Assembly (NCBI GenBank): GCA_948099385.1
Contig: CANUEZ040000180.1
Span: 3,039,001 to 3,103,000, forward strand
DNA from: Fasciola hepatica
Lineage: Eukaryota > Platyhelminthes > Trematoda > Plagiorchiida > Fasciolidae
DNA: 64,000 nt
Direction of reading: 5' to 3'
Shown here: in pieces, positions 56,445 through 64,000 of the stretch
Numbering within the stretch: the first letter of the stretch is position 1
Layout of the letters: every line of letters starts with the position of its first letter
Program-made: the position numbers and the translations under genes
The notes under the pieces: generated by a model
The model's database searches: none
Told to the model about the DNA's origin: nothing
What the model saw: the letters and a program-made list of their open reading frames with translations, nothing else

Positions 56445-57505
56445 AATCATGAGGAAATCCGCATCCGTGAACCGTCCTCAATGTGGTCCGCCCAGGAGAA
56501 GAACGTGGCACAAGGCGCTCGCACAAAACAAAACAAGGTGAGAGGGAAGGGCGTCCGGACTTTGTTCACAATATTCAGTCAGGTCGACCATCCGTTTACG
56601 ATAGCCATTTTCTTTACTTCCTATGTTCGAATTTTAACGAAGATTGTAGAAATCTCTATAGTAAAATAGTGAAGAATGGTAGTATTTAGTACCTGCTTTG
56701 TTCCCCACGAAAATTTGCATTCGGGCAGCATTTTATAGCACAATTTATGTGTTATATAATTTTTGCTCACCCCATTGCGTGCCATATGCGAAATCGGTGA
56801 CATTCTCCAAGATTTCATTCACTTTTTTGGCGCATTTTGCATGTTTCATAACTTCTCCTTGATTTGGAATGTAGCGGAATCCGATTCGACATTCCGTAGA
56901 CCGTTGACTATCTTGGCCCATATTGTGGTTGGGATAGTCAGAAATAAAAACTTGAGAGCAGTTTTCATGAAATAATTTTAGATCAACTTACCACTCAGTG
57001 GTAAATTATGAAAACGAAATTGAGTAACTAATCCGTTCTGTCCCTTTCGCCATCAACCTCACATTTCTGTTGTCTGATTTTATTTTCTGAATGCAGTTAC
57101 CACCCAAATGAAAGTAAAATAAAGCAACCTGCATGTTGATAAGAAAGAGTTCGAACGTATAAATTGCCGTCGGACCATGTTACCACAGGTGTTGAGATGC
57201 CTAGTAGGCGGATGGCTTTTACCCCGGTTCGGAAAACTAAGAACTTACATTATCAAATCCATTGATTTCGGGATTCATTTCATTGACTGACCACCCTCTG
57301 TCTGGATAAGACTTTTAGTCTAGAAACTGATCTTGTTCCAAAAACCCCTAGACCAACATCAGAACCACTTGTATGATTTTCCTGTCTCCAATGATCATGA
57401 ATATTGGTATTGTTAGTAGCTCGGGTTAGTGGTTTGTATCAGCTCAGTGATCACCAACCGGTTTTCCTATCACATTTAAGCGGAGCTGCTCCCCATCACC
57501 GACAT
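56445..57505. other. No recognisable feature
   Basis: Unassigned DNA between LINE fragments L6 and L7, which are on opposite strands. Confidence 0.45.
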
Positions 57506-57509
57506 TTTC

Positions 57510-57830
57510 CCCGTATCTTTATGAGCCGTATACTAGACATGATCTGACTATGACAGTGTACACTTGGCGCCTAGCAGAAAGTTGAAGCCATGTTCTACAT
57601 TAGTAAGGGAGAATGGATTTTGCTAACTGTGCTGATACCTAATCCAAAACCTGTCCATGAAGGTGAGATGTATTTCCCCAGGTAAAACACTTTATCCATT
57701 TCAGTGGTTGTCATCTATGGTACGGTGTGTTTTAACATAGGACGAGCTTGGCCCTGCAGCAGCATTTCATATCTTAAAATGCTTCTTTGGTTTTCATAAC
57801 TGACTAAAATGAACCGACTACTTCAGTCTA
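57510..57830 (-). pseudogene. RTE-like LINE fragment L7
   Basis: Nucleotide blocks line up with L1 around 17000-16690 in the same order: 'gcagcagcatttcatatctt' against 'gaagcagcattttacacttt', 'ggtgagatgtatttcccc' against 'gatgagatgtaactaccc', and 'cagtgtacacttggcgcc' against 'cagtgtacactctaccct'. No frame stays open for long. It is an old post-RT fragment. Confidence 0.65.
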
Positions 57831-60800
57831 TTTGTACTGTTTCTAAGTGTGCTCTGAATGCCCAATGATAAAATTGCAAGCCAAGTTGCTTACTGACTCT
57901 GTATCCTAGTTTTCCAGAGTGTATTGTGCTGCATTTGGCTGGTTTGTTTTATAACACACGGAAACACGCGGAACATTTCAGTTGCTACTCAGACTAGACA
58001 CAGAAATCTGAACCCCCACCCGTGTTTTCATCCGAAATCACTTCACAGACCAAACAGTATTTGTGTCCAGCCAGCTTTCAGTGCCACTATTCTCACACGA
58101 AGACTGGAAAACTCTTCTAGAGGGTTCTGGTTGAAGGAAAAATCTTGACGTTTTGCTCACTTCAGCAGATGGCTGAGTTGGCGGTGAACGCGTTTTCCCA
58201 ACCAGCCCATGATCGTAGCTCATTCACTTGTACACGTGTAAACCTTCCGGATTACCGAGGCACTTTCATGAACTTATAAATCAGCTTTATAGACGGTAGC
58301 TTTGATTCTTCACTTGCGGTATATTGCATTTATTTCTTACCAAATTTCTCAAACTGGTACTTCGTTTAGTTCTTCTACAAAGTATTTCATCGAACCGGGA
58401 CGCACATGTCTATAGAGAGCAGTGTTCCACACACGAGTGCTTTTGAAATATTCACCCACTAAACTTTGAGAAGTTTGCAAAAGTGATTGCGCTAAAGAGA
58501 CATACAAAATTTTCAAATCTGTTTCTCAGAGGTTTTGTTCTTCTGTCACTTCGAATAGCCTCATCGACCTCATTTTTTGATTTCTATCTGGATGAACTTG
58601 ACTTCTTCGTTACATGGTATGCATTTTCGGCAAAAAATAAGATCAAAGTGACATATTTATTTAGAAATTAAATGTTTTTTGCTGTTATTTTGTTGTCTCA
58701 TTCACCAATGCTGAATTCATAACATCCTGGAAAATAATAACGTTTTTTCAACAGCCATAGAGATAGAACATTATACAATGATCATCTTCATGACACATGG
58801 CTAATTTGATATACTGCAAAAACTGTAAATAAGCTAATTGGAATTGAATATAAATTGGTTTATTCCTAAACAACGTAAAATTGACTGCGTCTTTGATTCA
58901 TTTTTTCATTTCCAGTGAAAATCAGCAGCCGTATGTAGAGGGAGGGGGCTGAAAGCAACTTACGATAGCTCAGTGACGACGAATGAGGCATCAGTGGGAC
59001 ACGATTTCTCAACTTCCTGAATAGATAGGGCAAAAAACTGAAATATCAGTGCCGAAAAATAATGAAACATTTAAAATATCACCTGTTTAAATTCTTAAAA
59101 CTTCGTTACCGGGGGCTCTAGTCACCATTACGGTTGAAGCATAGTAATCTTCGAGAAAAATAAAGTGAATAACATGTCTTTGCCGCAGAAGACAATATAG
59201 ACAGCCGACGTTTCGATTACTATTGTAAAGTAGACAAACCAGAAGCGCTTTTCATATAAATCTTTAATGAGTCAGGTATAACGAGAATCTTGGACCCAGC
59301 TGGACAAAATAAAAATGGCTTAGACAAAAAATAGAGTGCTTCATTGCAATTACACCGTGGTCCACAGCAGCGAACCATGGTACCCATTTCCTCCGGCCGT
59401 TTCCTCGACCGATGAGTTTGACCCAAGCTAAGGAGCCGAGCTAGAGCTACTCAAAACGGGGTTCCAATTCCAGTAAATCAGATCTGACTCATGAAAATCC
59501 TGAACCAGCTGGCTCGAAGCCTCGTAATTCTTACCTTTTTCAATGTGGTTTTTGGGTATGCAGTTATGGTAATTATCACAGGCTGAAACTAGATGTGTTA
59601 CTCTCGTGCAATTAGTCCCCCACCCGTATGGAGCCTCTAATTATTCTCTAATTGTAAAGTTATTATATTACAAGGTAAATAAAAAAATAGTGTATTACCA
59701 TCATCAACATGACAATTATCTTCATCTGATCCTGGTTCCAGTGTTGCTAACAAGGTTTACGACGACTCAAATCGCGAGAGGCGAAATCAATCACAGGACA
59801 TACAAATACACTATCTGTCGTAACTGGACAAACTCCAGTAGATTCAAAATGCATTACCATGATCCTTCTGTTGATTCGAAAGGAAGAAAGTGTATTTACT
59901 CCAGATCAAATCTCTGAACATTACCTGTAGTTGCGGCCACGCTGGCTATGGCAAAACAAATCGATGATTATCACGACAAATATCAAGATATAAACTGGAA
60001 TAGCTTACAAAATAAAACTCTCCAAGCACACCGAGTGGCCATGCAGATCGAGTTCCAGTGCCATCTATTACGAGGCCACTGAAGTTAGTAGAAACTGCAA
60101 TAGACTCGAATATGCCCTTCGAGCCGTTATTGTCTAGTCCAGTATAAAGCTTCTGGCATTCTCAGAAGCCATGATGAACAGATTACGTAATCCGATTCCA
60201 GAGTCCCAGAAACCACTATACGGTCAATTCCTTTATCATGGAGATAACTGTAGTTCCTCATGCCAGCTCGTTTTTATTTTCAGCATGGTTCTCTAGTAAC
60301 AAATGTCATATTGTTCCATAGAGGCGATTGAAAAGAATGAAAAGAAGTCCACTTCTTGCAATATTTTCCTTTGCTACGTACTGATCAATGGGATAAATGG
60401 TATCCGAGTTTTCGGCCTTCACAAGCTGTTAGGTGACTGGTTACTGGTGCTGAATTCAGGCGCAACGATAAGCGGTAGACAAAATGCATAAACATAGTTA
60501 AAAAGTTATCTACTTCCCCTTCTTTCCTAGGACTTTGAGGCGACCAATGACGATGACTCATTCTGTACAGTGATAAATATGTGCGTAGAAACCGTACCAT
60601 TTATCTAGGGCATCTCGGACAGGAAATTATAACGAGTACATACTTTAATAAATCAAACATTTATTGAAAACAAAAGTGCGTTTGAATGTTAAACAGTTTT
60701 TCCTAAATATTAGCTTTCGTTGAGGTCTTCGTAGTTCTAGAAAGGACTAAAAACCAATGCGTACCGCTGCCTCTGGACACACTTCAGTTCAGTTAAGACA

Positions 60801-61079
60801 ACCATTACCCATGCACTGATTACGATGGCTTTGGTTGCTATCTCCCAGCGGCACACCGAATCGGGACTAATGAAGAATAAATAAGAGTATGAAAAGATTG
60901 GGAAGGGAACTAAAAAGAGTATCACATTGGTGAGGAAAATTTGTGAAAACAAGAGCGCCACCGATCGGGAAATCGAGCCACTTTACCCAACTTATATATG
61001 ACCATTGAATTGGGGAGGATCTCTTGGACATCACTCCTCACGTGAATCAAGTTCATCGATTGGTTCGTTAATGCTCTTT
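57831..61079. other. No recognisable feature (about 3.2 kb)
   Basis: Mostly AT-rich unassigned DNA, especially 58470-59160. Short open frames only; none resembles a known family. Confidence 0.45.
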
Positions 61080-62255
61080 TGACATACCATGGACTGGCCA
61101 CCCTCACTCATCTTCTGACCATTACCCGACTTGGCGAATAATGCACGCCGAAGCATCCTATCAGGGGACACTCGGACACACATTTCCTGGCGCGCCTAAG
61201 CATTCCACACAATGCTTTATTTTGTGAATCTAAGACTCTCCACCGAACCTCAGCATTGTTCATACCGTATTTCCACCCGATTTGAGCAATGCTACGAAGA
61301 CATCGGTGTTCAAGTACCGACGATCTTCGTATATCATCCACCCCCAGTAGCCTTGTTTATGAACCATGAAGATGCACTGGCCTGACTGCTGAAGAGTATA
61401 CTTTATCCATCATAGATAAACGGATGTTATGTCGGCACCACAGATTACTCAGGTTGGTAAATGCCGAATGAGCCTTCTTTAGACCCAAAGACACCTCATC
61501 CGACATCCAACATTCGACATCCGACCCCCGGGTGAAGCGAGCTACCTAGAAAACTTACCTACTTGGTCTGTAGTCTCCTCAGATACCGAAAGCTTTGTTG
61601 TTGGACAAACCCAATCTTGCAGCACCATCTTACACTTTGAAGGTAAGAAATGCACACCGAATATTGCCACGCAGTTGTCCAAGTTGTCCTAGATCTTCAT
61701 TTAGAAGAACTATGTCGTCCGCTTATTTAAGGTCTGACACTTTTCCACACGGGTAATGTTAAACACTACTATCCTCACCTCACAGAAGCGCCATCTCTAG
61801 GACCATATCAATGATAAAGTCAAAGAGAAAAGAAGAGGAGGGGACACCCTGACGTACACCACTTCTGGTGATGAACTCGTGTGAAGGATCGTCGCAAGCC
61901 CGAATGGGGCTCCGGCTATTTGTACATAGGGGCTTTATGATGGAAATTAATTACTCTGGTACTTCCTTTAACAAAAAACAACACCAGATAACCATGTAGT
62001 CAACTGAGTCAAATTCCATTTTAAGGTCAAAAAACTGGGATATTAGTCCTACGGAATTTGCGTCTGTGTTCTAAAATTTGTCGAAGAGTGAAGACGTGGT
62101 TAATACAATCCCGAGTAGGTCTAAACCCAGCTTGATTCTCGCGCGAGCATCTTTGGTGAGCATTAGATAAGCGGTGAAGAATAACAGCAGCCAGCAGTTT
62201 AGATGTGTTTCTAACCAGACATACTTCCCTGTGATTTTTACAGGAGGATCCGTCA
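61080..62255 (-). pseudogene. RTE-like LINE L2: reverse transcriptase and C-terminal region, broken
   Basis: The minus strand gives GVRQGVPSSSFLFDFIIDMV (about 61860-61800), then a damaged catalytic patch ADDIVLL preceded by a stop where tyrosine is expected (about 61730). A decayed thumb region follows, then RRSSVLEHRCLRSIAQIGWK and NNAEVRWRVLD (61341-61200). The upstream part (62255-62060) aligns in nucleotide sequence with L1 at about 17650-17440 ('aacttgattctcgcgcg' against 'agcttgattctcgcgcg'). It belongs to the same group as L1 but is more decayed, with many stops. Confidence 0.82.
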
Positions 62256-64000
62256 TCTTTTCAATCAGTGTGACCACCTATTCCCACCAACTCTTTGGAA
62301 CTTTTCTTTTTCATACATCAGAACGGGATGAACAATGAGATGGTACCTTGATCGGATCACCTGGATCAACGAGAGATTGGAAAGAAAAATGTAACCACGT
62401 AATCGATACTAGGGTATGAACTGAACGGATTCAGTGTATTCAAAACGTACCTGATTTACCCTGAAGCGTAACCACTCTAAATCCAAATTGAGTACATAAG
62501 AGGTACAGTTATAGGTCTTCGTCACAATAGTCTCATAATACTCAACCTCTGTATGTGCCGTTATGCGATCAAGCACGTAGAGAAAAAGCAGCCACATATG
62601 CTTCTTCCACGGATTCATGCTGCAACTTGCCCAGTTTATTCGGCCACACGTGTTCTCGGTCAGCTGAATTCTTTCATCGATCAATACGCAGTAGAATACA
62701 TTTGAACCGTTCGATGGACACTTCTATCCGGTAAAGACCATTGCACTAGGGTTCAGATGGACAGATATACGTGTTTATCTCAGATTCTTCGTCACCGATT
62801 TGTGTATACTGCGAAAATTATTCTCAAAAATGAGTACACTCTAATGATATGATCTTAGCTAGGAATTCTGAGGATAGATGTTGCGAGCGTTGCAGTGTTT
62901 CACGCCTTGCGGATGCAGTCGAAATTGACATTTTCCGCCACAGTAGCTTCAGATGATTGTGGGTAATGTTCTTGATGTTTTGTTGGAGATTTTCAGGCGT
63001 TCAACTGCCGAGGTTCAGGGTAACTTTATTCGGGATTAAGGTATCCGAGTATCTCTTCGCGTAAAATATTTCACTTATGATAACGCTCACACTATATAGT
63101 AAATTTTGAGACATTTTTTGTACACGATTTTCCTTTTTAGATTGGACGTACCGAGATAGCCCAAATTCGGATCTAGGAACGCGCAATCACACGTGAATCG
63201 AAGCTTAGAACACAAACAGTTTGTTAATGACTGTGTTCGCAAACTTATATTGGAATGTATACAATCGTAAACGGTAGTCCAGTCATGCACCACGATTGTG
63301 ATTAGATCCTCCTATTAGAAGAGTCTACCGAGGATACACAACGACGATTTGCAGATACATCTATGTGGGTTAGTCGAAGCTAATCGTGAAGAAGACGACA
63401 TGGCGGTCGCGAGCTGAAATATTTTCATTGAAATAGAATCTATAAATGGGTGGTAAATGTTCCGCGGAAACGCATGACCGGTTTCGCGGTTATTACGATC
63501 CATTGGAGGATAAGCATCCAGAGGAGCATCCATTCAAGCTTCTGATATGAAAATCTTGTGGTTGTTCACAAACACGTATGAAGTGTGAAAGCTTCAGAAT
63601 GAATGGATAGAGGAATACCGAAACACTTTTTCCACTCCCATATAGATATACTTATGTGTAGGTATGCATACAGCTGTTGATGCACAGCATCATCGCCGTT
63701 GTCCGAATCACTTAATCATATTTTACAAACGCAACTTCTCAGTTCCGCTTACATCCATATGATTAACATCCCATCGCTCTGGTCGGTCGGTAATCGGGGT
63801 GTGATTTGCATTGTTGTGTTTCACTTCACCATTCGAATACACGTCAGAGAGTGGAGAGAAGATGCACGCTTAAAGAAAAGTATACAGAAAATATTTTATT
63901 AAGATAGTTTAATAAACTTAATTGAAGTGATTACTGTGACGGCTAAAAATAACAGTTAAGATCAGCGAGGTATACAACAAGATTTCAACACACATTTTCT
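62256..64000. other. No recognisable feature
   Basis: Unassigned, rather AT-rich DNA to the end of the window. Open frames of 60-91 codons show no domain. Confidence 0.45.

Overview
This is a eukaryotic, repeat-dominated intergenic or intronic window with no complete host gene that I can recognise. Three to four lineages of Penelope-like element (reverse transcriptase plus GIY-YIG endonuclease), many decayed RTE-like LINE pieces, two CR1/Jockey-like LINE pieces, a gypsy-type gag relic resembling flatworm CsRn1-group elements, tRNA-headed SINEs and two hammerhead-ribozyme-like motifs together suggest a flatworm, most likely a digenean trematode. That is an inference from element content; genus and species are not determined. 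No bacterial operon, rRNA gene, functional tRNA gene or CRISPR array is visible.

Layout. 1-4465: fragment of a dispersed repeat (called R here), an unclassified repeat (X) on the minus strand, and unassigned DNA. 4466-7805: Penelope-like element P1 with a 600-bp inverted copy of its own 3' end at its 5' side. 8700-9760: second copy of X (plus strand) followed by R. 10364-10602: SINE with an (ATT)n tail. 11586-12248: a 663-bp imperfect palindrome. 16420-19740: RTE-like LINE L1 on the minus strand, interrupted by two separate R insertions. 20430-24430: SINE head, (AT)n, a possible exon, an inverted R copy. 25255-26680: CR1/Jockey-like LINE. 27440-28401: SINE heads and the two hammerhead-like motifs. 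28921-30690: gypsy gag relic, Penelope 3' fragment, LINE fragment. 31335-32125: SINE and LINE endonuclease fragment. 36172-36480: possible exon. 36985-39400: Penelope-like element P2, the most complete one, with two frameshifts. 40590-41905: LINE fragments. 43359-47795: poly-G, SINEs, a possible exon, a LINE reverse transcriptase fragment. 48030-48780: long cryptic GTA/AGT tract. 52430-53765: Penelope-like relic P3. 55190-56440, 57510-57830 and 61080-62255: further LINE fragments.

Nothing here appears to work together as a pathway. The logic is transposon biology: autonomous retroelements (Penelope-like, RTE-like, CR1-like, gypsy-like), all now broken by stops or frameshifts, alongside short non-autonomous repeats (SINEs, R, X) that probably borrowed LINE machinery. 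Nesting gives a partial chronology: R inserted after LINE L1. P1's two inverted arms are nearly identical while its reverse transcriptase already carries stops. The best candidates for something new are the hammerhead-like pair at 28.0-28.4 kb, the large palindrome at 11.6-12.2 kb, and the unclassified repeats X and R.
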